A stretch of 64,000 nt of DNA from Buttiauxella gaviniae (GTDB lineage Bacteria; Pseudomonadota; Gammaproteobacteria; Enterobacterales; Enterobacteriaceae): the NCBI RefSeq assembly GCF_040786275.1, contig NZ_JBFMVT010000002.1:4030001-4094000 (forward strand), written 5' to 3'. The notes beneath the pieces were generated by a model. The model saw only the letters and a program-made list of their open reading frames with translations, searched no databases and was not told where the DNA came from. Position numbers and translations under genes: made by a program. Positions 9,319 to 17,473 of the stretch are shown here, piece after piece (the stretch's first letter is position 1; each line of letters begins with the position of its first letter).

Positions 9319-10356
9319 ATGCTTAATCGAAGCGTATCTAATTCAATATATAGGAATATTCTGAATGATTTGAGTCAAAAGGGAATTGACACAAATGGCC
9401 TGCTGGGGAGTTTAGGGTTGTCAACCCATGAGATGGAAAAACCCTACGGTCGTATTAGCGAAAACGTCCATTACCAATTAATGAGCAAAGTAAGTGGGCT
9501 GAATAAATCGGTCTATGGCAGTTGTATTCCAGAATATGTTTACAGTAATAGCGTTGAACATTCACATGCTGTTTTCCCCGAATTAATAGGGTTATGCCTG
9601 AATGAAAAAAACCTCGGCTCGGCTCTGTGCAGTTTTTCTGAAAACCGATTTCTCATTGGCGATTGTGACGATCTTTTTATCGAGAAAGGGGAGTCGCAAA
9701 CCAGAATCAGATATAAAAACCGTGCGCCACAATCGGTTAATAATCCTTCCGCCATTTTTAATCTGGTGTTACTGGGGGGAATATTGAAAAGCTATGCTCC
9801 GCACATGGAGATGCAAATATCCGTAACCGATAGCGCCATTCATCATCTGGCGCTGGTCAACGATATGTTTAATAAAACCTGTTTGCTGCATCAGGAACAT
9901 GACGCGATTATTCTGGATAACCATTATCTGGAATGCGAGAGCGCGTCGTTTAATCTGCTTTTGAACCGCTTACAAAAGAACCATATCAGTGCGCTTAAAA
10001 AACAGATTTTTAGCGAGCCTCCGCTAACGGCGGCGGTGAATGCGCTTATTGAGCAGAGTTATCTTTCGGGGCGGGAGTCTAATGCAAATTCTATAATGGA
10101 GCGTGTGTGCCAGGAGCTGCGCATTAGCCGTTGGACGCTGAACCGTCGCCTGCAACAGGAATCTGTTACCTTTACGCAGTTACTCAATCAGAAGCAGCTT
10201 TCTCTTTCGATGCGAATGCTGAGGGAATCGACACTCTCTATTCAGGAAATAAGCGACTGCCTGGGGTTTTCTTCGCATTCGGTTTATTCGCGCTTCTTTA
10301 AAAATCACCTGCAAATTTCCCCGATACAATATCGGGAAAAGGGGCGGCAAAGTTAA
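9319..10356 (+). CDS. AraC-family transcriptional regulator
   Basis: Predicted DNA-binding regulator of 345 residues. The N-terminal two thirds resemble the AraC subgroup with an arabinose-binding-like/dimerisation domain seen in long AraC proteins. The last 100 residues hold two helix-turn-helix units (about 255-278 and 300-325, ending FSSHSVYSRFFKNHLQISPIQYR). The ATG has AAGG six bases upstream. It is divergent from the GH3 lipoprotein and gsp operon and so is the obvious candidate for their local regulator (inference). Base composition is more AT-rich than the gsp genes, which hints at separate acquisition. Confidence 0.85.
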   Translation: MLNRSVSNSIYRNILNDLSQKGIDTNGLLGSLGLSTHEMEKPYGRISENVHYQLMSKVSGLNKSVYGSCIPEYVYSNSVEHSHAVFPELIGLCLNEKNLGSALCSFSENRFLIGDCDDLFIEKGESQTRIRYKNRAPQSVNNPSAIFNLVLLGGILKSYAPHMEMQISVTDSAIHHLALVNDMFNKTCLLHQEHDAIILDNHYLECESASFNLLLNRLQKNHISALKKQIFSEPPLTAAVNALIEQSYLSGRESNANSIMERVCQELRISRWTLNRRLQQESVTFTQLLNQKQLSLSMRMLRESTLSIQEISDCLGFSSHSVYSRFFKNHLQISPIQYREKGRQS

Positions 10357-10381
10357 GGGCGATAAATACGGGGGAATTAAC

Positions 10382-10416
10382 GGGCTGTTATTAACAGCCC
10401 TGAACATTATTTATTT
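10382..10416 (+). terminator. Terminator after the AraC-type gene
   Basis: GGGCTGTT-ATT-AACAGCCC, an eight-base perfect stem with a short loop, followed by an AT-rich run (TGAACATTATTTATTT). It lies between the convergent AraC-type gene and the DUF883 gene. Confidence 0.55.
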
Positions 10417-10426
10417 ACAGCCAAAT

Positions 10427-10675
10427 TTATTTACGGCCAAGCAAATAACCAAACACTACGCCAACCGCTGCGGCAACCGCCAGCCCAGCCAGCGGGTTAG
10501 TTGACACCTGGTCTCTTACATTATCGGCAGCATCCTTCACGGCGTAACTGGCCTGCGAGGCGTATTTGCGCGCCGCACCTTTAAATTGCTCATCGGGGCT
10601 GTTGGTATGCTTGCCATACAATTCGCGTGCGGTGCCTGCTGCTTCGTTAACTTTATCGGTTGTCTTATCAAACAT
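10427..10675 (-). CDS. DUF883 (ElaB/YqjD-like) tail-anchored membrane protein
   Basis: Small protein of 82 residues. A charged helical N-terminal part (about 1-55) precedes a C-terminal glycine/alanine-rich membrane segment that ends in GYLLGRK. This is the layout of the ElaB/YqjD/YgaM group, whose E. coli members are tail-anchored inner-membrane proteins that associate with ribosomes in stationary phase. I chose MFDKTTDKVNE as the start because GAGCTCC (antisense of GGAGCTC) lies just upstream; a longer frame to 10744 has no such site. The specific role is unknown. Confidence 0.8.
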   Translation of the reverse strand: MFDKTTDKVNEAAGTARELYGKHTNSPDEQFKGAARKYASQASYAVKDAADNVRDQVSTNPLAGLAVAAAVGVVFGYLLGRK

Positions 10676-10786
10676 ACTGAGCTCCTTAATGTCGTTGAAG
10701 AAATAAGTATAGTTGAGAGAAACAAGGGCGCAGTGGTATGCCAAAAATAGACTGTAAATTCAGACAACAGGAAGAAATAGGTAAAC

Positions 10787-11287
10787 TTAACCTTTTTGCT
10801 TCGCGTCCTGATTTATTCCCGACTCGGCAAGGGTCGATAATTTACTGTCAGCAGATTTCTCTTCCTCAAGTGTCTGACCCAGCAAAGTTTTGGCTTCCTG
10901 ATAACCCAGCATTTTGGCTAAGGTGCAAAGGGTGCCATACGCGGCGATTTCGTAGTGCTCCACTTTTTGAGCCGCAGCGATTAACCCTGCATCACGAACA
11001 GCGCCTTTATCCACGCCATCAATAATTTCCTGCCCCTCTTCAACTAACCCTTCCATTGCCACGCATTTGATGCGTTTGAGGCGCAGGTCAGGAATACTTT
11101 CCACCACCTGATCGATACGTTCGACCTGGATGCGAGTCTCTTCAAGGTGGCTTGCGAAGGCTTCAGATAGCTTAGGATTTTCAGCGGCACGAGAAAGTTT
11201 CGGTAATGCACGCAATAATTGCTTTTCGGCACTGTAGGTATCAGATAAAAGATGAACAAAAAGATCTTCGATACTTTTGATTTGCAT
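10787..11287 (-). CDS. yciF: YciF-like ferritin-fold stress protein (DUF892)
   Basis: Protein of 166 residues closely resembling E. coli YciF (shared stretches include IEDLFVHLLSDTYSAEKQL and RIDQVVES). The family adopts a ferritin-like helical bundle with Glu/His residues that could bind a di-metal centre (for example HLEETR and KVEHYEIA). In E. coli it is part of the stress- and RpoS-linked yciGFE set; here neither yciG nor yciE is adjacent. The ATG is preceded by GGAG nine bases upstream. It shares orientation with the DUF883 gene, 111 bases upstream of it. Confidence 0.88.
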   Translation of the reverse strand: MQIKSIEDLFVHLLSDTYSAEKQLLRALPKLSRAAENPKLSEAFASHLEETRIQVERIDQVVESIPDLRLKRIKCVAMEGLVEEGQEIIDGVDKGAVRDAGLIAAAQKVEHYEIAAYGTLCTLAKMLGYQEAKTLLGQTLEEEKSADSKLSTLAESGINQDAKQKG

Positions 11288-11618
11288 GGAATAACTCCAG
11301 AATGCACTTTTTCTTTCATGGAATAACAGTTTGAAAAAGCCAATGATTTGGGCTTCCTCATATTTACGGGCTGATTTAAAATTAGTCTATTATGGGGTGG
11401 TGTCAAATTTATAGTTTGAACAACCATGTTTTTACAAGATATTTTTCTGATTAAACGAGACGTTAATCGATAAAAATTAACGGTGGGGAATAATAAAATC
11501 TCTTCTATTTATTCACTTAGTGGTGATTTTAATTTTTGCAGATTTATTATCATTACAGAGTATTATCGGATAATATTTTTCGTAATAATTTTATTCTTGA
11601 TGACGGTTGCCGTAGCAG
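11288..11618. other. Intergenic region between yciF and hprS, no gene seen
   Basis: About 330 bases of AT-rich sequence. The yciF promoter must lie in its left part; a TTGACA near 11393-11398 (minus strand) is present but has no convincing -10 at the right distance. The rest, downstream of hprS, shows no open frame or strong hairpin that I could identify. Confidence 0.5.
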
Positions 11619-12984
11619 CTATAGACGTTTAATAAGCAGACGAAGGCCAAAGATATTGTTTCCGCTCTCGTGCCGGTAATAAGCGCTTCCGCCGTGTAAT
11701 GTGGCGATTGCGCTTACAAGCGAAAGCCCCAGCCCGCTTCCAGCGGTGTGGCGGACATTATCCCCACGCCAGAACCGCTCGAACAGTTTGTCAGGCTCGG
11801 CAAGAGCGTCACCTTTGTTCGACACCTCTATCGTGACGTATTCCCCGCGCTGAAACCGTGCTGACGGCGATTTCTCCCTCTCCTGGCGAATAACGAATGG
11901 CATTTGTCAGCAGGTTAGTCATGGCCCGCTGGAAAAGCATTTTATCTGCGGTGAGGTTTCCTTCGGCGTTAAGCACAATAACCCTCTCCCTCTCTTCCGC
12001 CATCGGTTCAAGGAAGTCGATCAGAGTTTCCAGGGCGTCATGAATTGAAAAGGTTTCTTCATTGAGCTTGATGTTGTAATGGGTGGCGCGGGCAAGAAAG
12101 AGAATGTTTTCAGTCAGTCGCGATAACCCCTCCAGCTCTTCAATGTTCCCTTCCAGCAGGGCCTGATATTCAGCGGCTGAACGTTCATGGCCCAGTGCAA
12201 CCTGATTCTGGCCTAACAAAACATTGATGGGGGTGCGTATCTCATGGGCCAGATCGTCGGCAAACTGGGTCAGACGAATAAAGTCGGTCGACAAGCGCTG
12301 GCGCATGGTGTTCAGGGCTTCTCCAAGAGGAAGTAACTCTGGCGGTAATGGCTGGAGCGGCACTGGATGATTTAGCCTGTCGCTGCCGGTTTCGGCCACG
12401 ATCTGACTTAACCGACCAATGGCGCGTAGCCCTCTGCGAATAAGTAGCGGACTGAGTGCGGCACACAGCAAAATGGCGGCCAATGAAACCAGAATGCTTT
12501 GCTGGCGATAGCGCTCCAGCATGACCGCACGCTCCCGAGCGACGCGGGCCAGGGTGATGGTGACCGGCCCTACCTGTGAGTTTGCCTGAAGGCTTAACGC
12601 CGAGGCTTCTGTATCGTCCGCGTTGATCCAGCGGTGCAACTGTTTCTCATTAGGCGGGCTGTTTACCGGCGTAGGAGAGAGAGGGGGTAAAGATGCGCCG
12701 GTATGATTAATACTGACGTTTTGCTCATACTGCGAGCGGATGATGAGGATATCCTGGTGGGTATCGACCATACGATTGAAATAGAGCGGCAAAGAGCTCG
12801 GATGGGCGCCATCAGCAAGCAGTTGCCTTAACTGCGCGGCCCGGTTGATCAGCGTTTGATCGTCGCGCCACACCAGTTCGCTGCGTAATGCGTTATAAAG
12901 AATCAGGCTAATGCCCCCACAGGCCATCGCCACGATCAGCGTGAAAATCACTGTCAGTCGCAGAGTCAGGGAAGGGCTATACAC
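11619..12984 (-). pseudogene. hprS: Sensor histidine kinase HprS, frameshifted
   Basis: Orthologue of E. coli HprS (YedV), the membrane kinase that senses H2O2/HOCl and phosphorylates HprR. It starts at GTG 12984, overlapping the hprR stop by eight bases, with AAGGAG upstream. Two membrane segments (about 9-31 and 163-184, the second holding C174, which may match the redox cysteine of E. coli HprS), a HAMP region and the phosphoacceptor H247 (LAHEIRTP) are intact. After codon 380 the frame shifts: the first frame ends 11 residues later, while the ATP-binding remainder (SNKGD, FERFWRGD, GSGLGLSLV) continues in another frame to 11619. The total length is one base over a multiple of three. One G too many in the four-G run at 11843-11846 would explain it. 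Confidence 0.85.
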
Positions 12985-13657
12985 TGCCGGGCTCCTTTTC
13001 AGACAGGCAATAGCCCATGCCTCTGACGGTGATAATGAGCTTTTGGGGAAAGGGGTCGTCAACTTTACGACGCAGGCGGCGAATGGCGACATCTACAATG
13101 TTCGTTTCGCTGTCGAAGTTAATCCCCCAAATTTCGCTTGCAAGCAGCGTTCGGGGCAGGATTTCACCGTGGCGGCTGGCGAGGAGCCACAGAAGCATGA
13201 ACTCTTTGCGCGTGAGTGCCACAGGAACACCGCCGCGTGTCACCTGAAGGCGCGTTGAGTCCATCACCAGGTCGGCCACGCGAAGTGAGGTGCTGTGCGG
13301 CTGGTGCTGACGGAGCTGATTCCTTACCCTTGCCAGAAGTTCAGCAAATGAGAACGGCTTTACCAGGTAATCATTCGCGCCCAGCTCCAGACCTTTTACC
13401 CGGTCGTCCACGGAGTCTCTGGCAGTCAGGCAAATCACGGGAGTATTGCTGGCGGTTCGCAGGGTTTTCAACACCTGCCACCCATCCATACCCGGCAGCA
13501 TAATATCCAGAATTACCAGGCTGTATGGATGGGACAGCGCCAGATGTAAGCCGTCCCGCCCATCTGCGGTGTAATCCACGATATAACCCGCCTCTTCAAG
13601 CCCTTTACGGACCCAGGCGCTGGCTTTCAGATTATCTTCGATCAGTAACAGTTTCAT
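12977..13657 (-). CDS. hprR: Response regulator HprR (OmpR family)
   Basis: Response regulator of 226 residues, orthologous to E. coli HprR (YedW). The receiver domain has the acidic pair E7/D8, phosphoacceptor D51 (VILDIMLPG) and K100 (YLVKPFS). A winged-helix OmpR-type domain follows (TRKEFMLLWLLASRHGEILPR, ending near VRGMGYCLS). It is paired with hprS and divergent from hiuH, exactly as in E. coli, where HprR activates hiuH and responds to oxidants and, through cross-talk with CusR, copper. With its kinase truncated it may depend on other phosphodonors (inference). Confidence 0.95.
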   Translation of the reverse strand: MKLLLIEDNLKASAWVRKGLEEAGYIVDYTADGRDGLHLALSHPYSLVILDIMLPGMDGWQVLKTLRTASNTPVICLTARDSVDDRVKGLELGANDYLVKPFSFAELLARVRNQLRQHQPHSTSLRVADLVMDSTRLQVTRGGVPVALTRKEFMLLWLLASRHGEILPRTLLASEIWGINFDSETNIVDVAIRRLRRKVDDPFPQKLIITVRGMGYCLSEKEPGSV

Positions 13658-13706
13658 CGGGGCAGTTTGCCATGAATTTTATGGCTGCCCCAGAGTTTCA
13701 GCGCCA

Positions 13707-13724
13707 GATGACAATATGGTCATC
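13707..13724. promoter_or_regulatory. HprR/CusR-type operator upstream of hiuH
   Basis: Perfect inverted repeat GATGAC-N6-GTCATC, containing TGACAA then GGTCA. E. coli CusR and HprR recognise a palindrome of the form TGACAANNTTGTCA, and this site keeps the TGAC...GTCA frame. It sits between hprR and hiuH, 69 bases before the hiuH start, fitting control of hiuH and autoregulation. Confidence 0.7.
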
Positions 13725-13792
13725 TTTCTGACAGGCAACTGATGCAACCGCGCAGGTATAACAGCAGGGTGATTAACACTGGAGAACTAAAG

Positions 13793-14203
13793 ATGAAAAA
13801 GTCTATCGCTGCCTTGTCCCTCGCCGCACTGCTTGCCGCACCGGGTATTACCCTCGCCGCAGGTAAAAATCCACTGAGTGTTCATGTACTAAATCAGCAA
13901 ACGGGGATGCCAGCACCGGGCGTTGCGGTGACGCTTGAGCAGAAGCAGGGAGAAAGCTGGAAGGTGGTTAACACGGCCAGCACCAACCAGGATGGTCGCG
14001 TGGATGCGCTATGGCCAGGAAAGCCATTTGAAGCGGGAGACTATCGGGTCATTTTTAAAACCGGGCAATACTTCGCGGAACAAAAACAGCAGAGTTTCTT
14101 CCCTGAAATTCCGGTGGAATTTCATATCACCAATACAACGACGACCTATCACGTCCCTCTGTTGCTTAGCCAGTACGGATACTCTACGTACCGGGGGAGC
14201 TAA
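13793..14203 (+). CDS. hiuH: Periplasmic 5-hydroxyisourate hydrolase (transthyretin-like)
   Basis: Hydrolyses 5-hydroxyisourate, the product of urate oxidation. The 136-residue protein has a signal peptide of about 22 residues ([10 protein letters not shown]...TLA) and then the transthyretin-like fold. It ends with the family signature YRGS, preceded by [12 protein letters not shown]31 (LSVHVLNQ) corresponds to an active-site histidine. The start at 13793 is chosen because GGAGA lies nine bases upstream and the signal peptide begins there. It is divergent from hprRS and likely activated by HprR from the palindrome at 13707-13724. Confidence 0.95.
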   Translation: MKKSIAALSLAALLAAPGITLAAGKNPLSVHVLNQQTGMPAPGVAVTLEQKQGESWKVVNTASTNQDGRVDALWPGKPFEAGDYRVIFKTGQYFAEQKQQSFFPEIPVEFHITNTTTTYHVPLLLSQYGYSTYRGS

Positions 14204-14340
14204 TTCAGGGGAAATAAATGGGAAAAACAGGGGCGGAACACGCTCCTGGCTCAATATAAATTTGGTAACGGCCCTGGAGATTTCCGGAGCAACGCTATTT
14301 TCACCTATGTCCTGACTCAGGAAAATGAACACGCTTCCCG

Positions 14341-14601
14341 CTAAAACGTAATACATCCAAAGCTGGCATTTTTATTTAGAGGAGTGATAACGCGTAGTTT
14401 GTCGAGGCGGATCTCAAACTGCTGATTTTCATTTTGCAGTAGCAAAAATTCTTCTTTGCTCGAGGCTGTGCGAGTGGTGATTGCGGTGGCGACAAAATGT
14501 TGCCCGTCGTTTAATTCGATATTCAGACGGTAGTGGTGCATACAGGCTATCTCAAGATAGTCATGCAGGTCGCAGTTGATTGGCTGGTAGGGTGAGTGCA
14601 T
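14341..14601 (-). CDS. Rof/YaeO-like Rho-binding antiterminator
   Basis: Protein of 86 residues. The N-terminal YQPINCDLHDYLEIACMHH matches the hallmark start of Rof (YaeO), and a later LRLDKL-like segment (IRLDKLRVITPL) also fits. Rof binds the Rho hexamer at its RNA entry face and inhibits termination. E. coli rof lies beside tilS/yaeP, so this is either a second, divergent copy or a relocated one. It faces hiuH tail to tail and shares no operon. The symbol is left empty because it may be a paralogue. Confidence 0.75.
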   Translation of the reverse strand: MHSPYQPINCDLHDYLEIACMHHYRLNIELNDGQHFVATAITTRTASSKEEFLLLQNENQQFEIRLDKLRVITPLNKNASFGCITF

Positions 14602-14744
14602 TGTTTTCCCCCGAACGAATTAACAATAGCGTAACTCATTTAGCCTGGCAGCGCGCGAAATGACAGCGTTTACCGGAGAAAAGTGTTCTTAGAGTAGGGA
14701 GTGTAACGAATGATGCTGGAAGTAGAAGAGAGAACTTCATGAAA

Positions 14745-14821
14745 TGGTGCGTCCGAGTGGACTCGAACCACCGACCCCCACCATGTCAAGGTGGTGCTCT
14801 AACCAACTGAGCTACGGACGC
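14745..14821 (-). tRNA. valW: tRNA-Val (anticodon GAC), copy 2
   Basis: Complete 77-base tRNA with encoded CCA. It has a seven-base acceptor stem (GCGTCCG/CGGACGC), D-loop AGCTCAGTTGGTTAGAGC, anticodon loop TTGACAT and T-loop GGTTCGAGTCC. The GAC anticodon reads GUU/GUC codons. It is identical to the copy at 14848-14924 and transcribed after it. E. coli also has two tRNA-Val(GAC) genes (valV, valW) next to mdtK; assigning the two names here is by position only. Confidence 0.97.
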
Positions 14822-14847
14822 ACTGTTTGCTGCGGTAAAACTTGAAA

Positions 14848-14924
14848 TGGTGCGTCCGAGTGGACTCGAACCACCGACCCCCACCATGTCAAGGTGGTGC
14901 TCTAACCAACTGAGCTACGGACGC
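14848..14924 (-). tRNA. valV: tRNA-Val (anticodon GAC), copy 1
   Basis: Complete 77-base tRNA with CCA, cloverleaf as for the second copy and identical to it over its whole length. It is promoter-proximal: a strong sigma-70 promoter (14953-14981) lies just upstream. The 26-base spacer between the two tRNAs points to a single dicistronic precursor. Confidence 0.97.
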
Positions 14925-14952
14925 ATCATGTTGTCTGTGACAACGGGGACGA

Positions 14953-14981
14953 ATATTAGCGGCAGCCCCCAAGGCTTGCAA
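14953..14981 (-). promoter_or_regulatory. Sigma-70 promoter of the tRNA-Val pair
   Basis: Read on the minus strand: TTGCAA (14981-14976), a 17-base spacer, and TAATAT (14958-14953). A GC-rich stretch (TCGTCCCC) follows, resembling the discriminator of stringently controlled stable-RNA promoters. The expected start is about seven bases downstream, some 20 bases before the first tRNA. Confidence 0.65.
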
Positions 14982-15043
14982 GAGGAAAACAGCAATTTTC
15001 TTCCATATTTCACTCGTTTGCTGAGCATCTGCGCAACTCGATG

Positions 15044-15069
15044 CAAAAATAGCCGCCAAAACGGCGGCT
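15044..15069 (-). terminator. Rho-independent terminator of mdtK
   Basis: Minus-strand stem AGCCGCC...GGCGGCT (seven bases, loop of five) followed by ATTTTTGC. It lies directly after the mdtK stop and before the tRNA promoter. Confidence 0.8.
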
Positions 15070-15077
15070 ACTGGGGG

Positions 15078-16451
15078 TTATCGCGCAGCGCGCTGCAAAA
15101 TCGTGACGGAAGGCTGGCGTTGTAACCAGCGCATCCGCAGCATCATCATAATGGCCGCTGAGGTCAGGCCGATAATAAAGCCGGTCCAGAAACCTGCCGG
15201 ACCCATCGGGTCAACCACCCAATCGGTGAGCGCAAGGATATAACCGCTTGGTAATCCCAACACCCAGTAGGCAACAAACGTAATAAAGAAAATGGAACGG
15301 GTATCTTTATAACCACGCAGTACGCCGCTTCCCACAACCTGAACGGAGTCTGAAAGTTGATAGATGGCCGCCAGCAGCATCAGATGTGCGGCAAGCGCTA
15401 CCACTTCCGGATTGCTGTTGTAGAGCAGGGCAATGTGCTCACGCATCACGATGGTAAAAATAGCGGTGAACATCGCCAGGCACATCCCCACGCTAATACC
15501 CGTCCACGCAGCGGTTTGTGCATCAAGCGTAGACCCCTGGCCCAGGCGGAAACCAACGCGAATGGTCACGGCTGCGGAAAGGGACATCGGCAAGACAAAC
15601 ATCAGCGAGCTGAAGTTCAGCGCAATCTGGTGCCCGGCAACGTCAACAATTCCCAATGGCGCGACTAACAGCGCCACCACCGCGAACAGTGTGACCTCGA
15701 AGAACAGCGCCAGGGCAATCGGCATACCTAGCTGCGTTAAGCGATACAACACTTTCCAGTCGGGCTGCACAAAGCCTTTCGGGTTACGGATGTCGCGCAT
15801 TGAGCGTGTTTTCTTCACATAAGAGATCATGCAGAAAAACATTACCCAGTAGACCGCAGCCGTTGCCACACCACAGCCCACGCCGCCAAGCTCCGGCATG
15901 CCAAAATGACCATAAATAAAGATGTAGTTGACCGGGATGTTAACCAACAGGCCAATAAAACCCATTACCATGCCGGGTTTAGTTTTTGCCAGGCCTTCGC
16001 ATTGGTTACGTGCAACCTGGAAGAAGAGATAACCGGGGACACCCCACAGCAGGGCACGTAAATAGCCCACGGCTTTATCGGCAAGTTGCGGATCGATATT
16101 TTTCATCGCATGGATAATATGGCCCGCGTTCCACAGCACCACCATGATCAATACGGAGACGATCCCCGCAAGCCAAAAACCCTGGCGAATCTGGTGAGCA
16201 ATACGCTCCCGGCGGCCAGAGCCGTTAAGCTGCGCAACGGTAGGCGTCAGCGCCATTAATAAACCGTGGCCGAAGAGAATCGCGGGCAGCCAGATGGACG
16301 TGCCGATCGCCACCGCAGCCATATCGGTGGCGCTATAGCCACCGGCCATCACGGTATCGACAAATCCCATTGAGGTTTGCGCAATTTGCGCGAGGGTTAC
16401 GGGGATAGCCAGCGCAAGCAACTGGCGAGCTTCAATAAGGTACTTCTGCAT
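15078..16451 (-). CDS. mdtK: Multidrug and toxin extrusion (MATE) transporter MdtK
   Basis: Cation-coupled drug efflux pump of the inner membrane (NorM branch of the MATE family). The 457 residues match the E. coli length exactly, with long identical stretches ([43 protein letters not shown]). Twelve hydrophobic segments in two halves are visible. It exports fluoroquinolones, dyes and some dipeptides in E. coli. The gene stands alone: tRNA genes downstream, ribE divergent upstream. Confidence 0.97.
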   Translation of the reverse strand: MQKYLIEARQLLALAIPVTLAQIAQTSMGFVDTVMAGGYSATDMAAVAIGTSIWLPAILFGHGLLMALTPTVAQLNGSGRRERIAHQIRQGFWLAGIVSVLIMVVLWNAGHIIHAMKNIDPQLADKAVGYLRALLWGVPGYLFFQVARNQCEGLAKTKPGMVMGFIGLLVNIPVNYIFIYGHFGMPELGGVGCGVATAAVYWVMFFCMISYVKKTRSMRDIRNPKGFVQPDWKVLYRLTQLGMPIALALFFEVTLFAVVALLVAPLGIVDVAGHQIALNFSSLMFVLPMSLSAAVTIRVGFRLGQGSTLDAQTAAWTGISVGMCLAMFTAIFTIVMREHIALLYNSNPEVVALAAHLMLLAAIYQLSDSVQVVGSGVLRGYKDTRSIFFITFVAYWVLGLPSGYILALTDWVVDPMGPAGFWTGFIIGLTSAAIMMMLRMRWLQRQPSVTILQRAAR

Positions 16452-16650
16452 GCTAACACCTGAATATTTTTAGTTATTAGAAAGACTACAAGACCGCCAG
16501 AAATGGCAGCAAAAAAGGAATTGCAGGGGAATTTTCCTGACTATTGTAGCGGGAGAAAACGATTACGCCAGTCAAATAATGGTGGGGTGGTGCGGATAGC
16601 TGGTAAGGGAATTTTCCAACTGTTAAAGTGCTGGATTGTATCCATCATCC

Positions 16651-16683
16651 TTCAAGCTGCAGGCGTGTGGGCTGCAACTCGAA
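16651..16683. repeat. Imperfect palindrome upstream of ribE
   Basis: TTCAAGCTGCAG, nine bases, then CTGCAACTCGAA: 12-base arms with two mismatches. Short palindromes of this kind (ending in CTGCA-CTTGAA) are dispersed in several enterobacterial and Serratia/Yersinia-type genomes. It lies 53 bases before ribE in the mdtK/ribE divergent region. I saw no FMN riboswitch in this region. Confidence 0.5.
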
Positions 16684-16736
16684 TGCTAATGGGTATATAA
16701 ATTTTCAGCAGCCAAATCTATATCAGGAGCTTTACG

Positions 16737-17378
16737 ATGTTTACAGGTATTGTGCAGGGCACCGCGACCCTGGTCTCCATCGACGAGAAACCTAATTTTC
16801 GCACACACGTTGTCGCGCTGCCCGATGCGATGTTACCTGGCCTTGAGACGGGCGCATCGGTTGCGCATAACGGCTGTTGCCTGACGGTCACAGAAATCAA
16901 CGGTAATCACGTCAGCTTTGATTTAATGAAAGAGACGCTGCGCATCACCAACCTTGGTGAACTGGTGGTTGGTGACAGCGTTAACGTTGAACGTGCGGCC
17001 AAATTTAATGATGAAATCGGTGGGCATTTAATGTCCGGTCACATAATGACGACCGCTGAAGTGGCGAAAATTCTGACCTCAGAAAATAACCGCCAGATTT
17101 GGTTTAAATTGCACGATAAAACGTTGATGAAATATATCCTTCATAAAGGCTATATCGGCATCGACGGTATTAGTTTGACCGTTGGTGAAGTGACCGCTTC
17201 ACGTTTTTGCGTGCATTTGATTCCTGAAACGCTTGAGCGCACCACGCTTGGCAGCAAGAAATTGGGTCATCGAATTAATATTGAAATTGACCCGCAAACC
17301 CAGGCGATTGTCGATACCGTTGAGCGCGTGCTGGCGCAACGTGAAGCCACGCTTGCAACGCTGTTGCCGAAGGGATAA
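16737..17378 (+). CDS. ribE: Riboflavin synthase, alpha subunit
   Basis: Dismutates two molecules of 6,7-dimethyl-8-ribityllumazine to riboflavin plus the pyrimidinedione. The 213-residue protein has two lumazine-binding domains with internal similarity (about 1-97 and 98-190): the first opens with MFTGIV, and the second is recognisable from GHIMTTAEV and [10 protein letters not shown]48 (NGCCLTV) matches conserved cysteines of the active-site region. AGGAG lies nine bases before the ATG. In E. coli (gene ribC/ribE) it lies between cfa and mdtK; here the PTS cluster separates it from cfa. Confidence 0.96.
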   Translation: MFTGIVQGTATLVSIDEKPNFRTHVVALPDAMLPGLETGASVAHNGCCLTVTEINGNHVSFDLMKETLRITNLGELVVGDSVNVERAAKFNDEIGGHLMSGHIMTTAEVAKILTSENNRQIWFKLHDKTLMKYILHKGYIGIDGISLTVGEVTASRFCVHLIPETLERTTLGSKKLGHRINIEIDPQTQAIVDTVERVLAQREATLATLLPKG

Positions 17379-17390
17379 AAACCGTGTAAC

Positions 17391-17464
17391 GGTGGATGGC
17401 GCCGCCGCTATTCCACCCTACAAAAACCCGTTCGTGGGGGGGAGTAGCGCGAGCGCCACCCGAC
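17391..17464. repeat. REP-like palindromes after ribE
   Basis: Two adjacent palindromic units, about 17391-17421 (GGTGGAT...ATTCCACC) and 17434-17464 (GTGGGGG...GCCACCCGAC). The same kind of unit recurs at 18.4, 44.9 and 62.4 kb, always between genes, as expected of REP/BIME elements. They sit between the convergent ribE and LacI-type genes and could serve as mRNA 3' ends. Confidence 0.65.
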
Positions 17465-17473
17465 ACATATGTA

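Noticed and set aside
14745..14924. An integrated island at the tRNA-Val genes
   Set aside because: No integrase gene and no partial tRNA copy (att-like repeat) noticed in either direction; the only repeat is the tandem tRNA itself.
16452..16736. FMN riboswitch upstream of ribE
   Set aside because: I looked for the conserved RFN helices and junction motifs (as before ribB) and saw none; only a simple palindrome is present.
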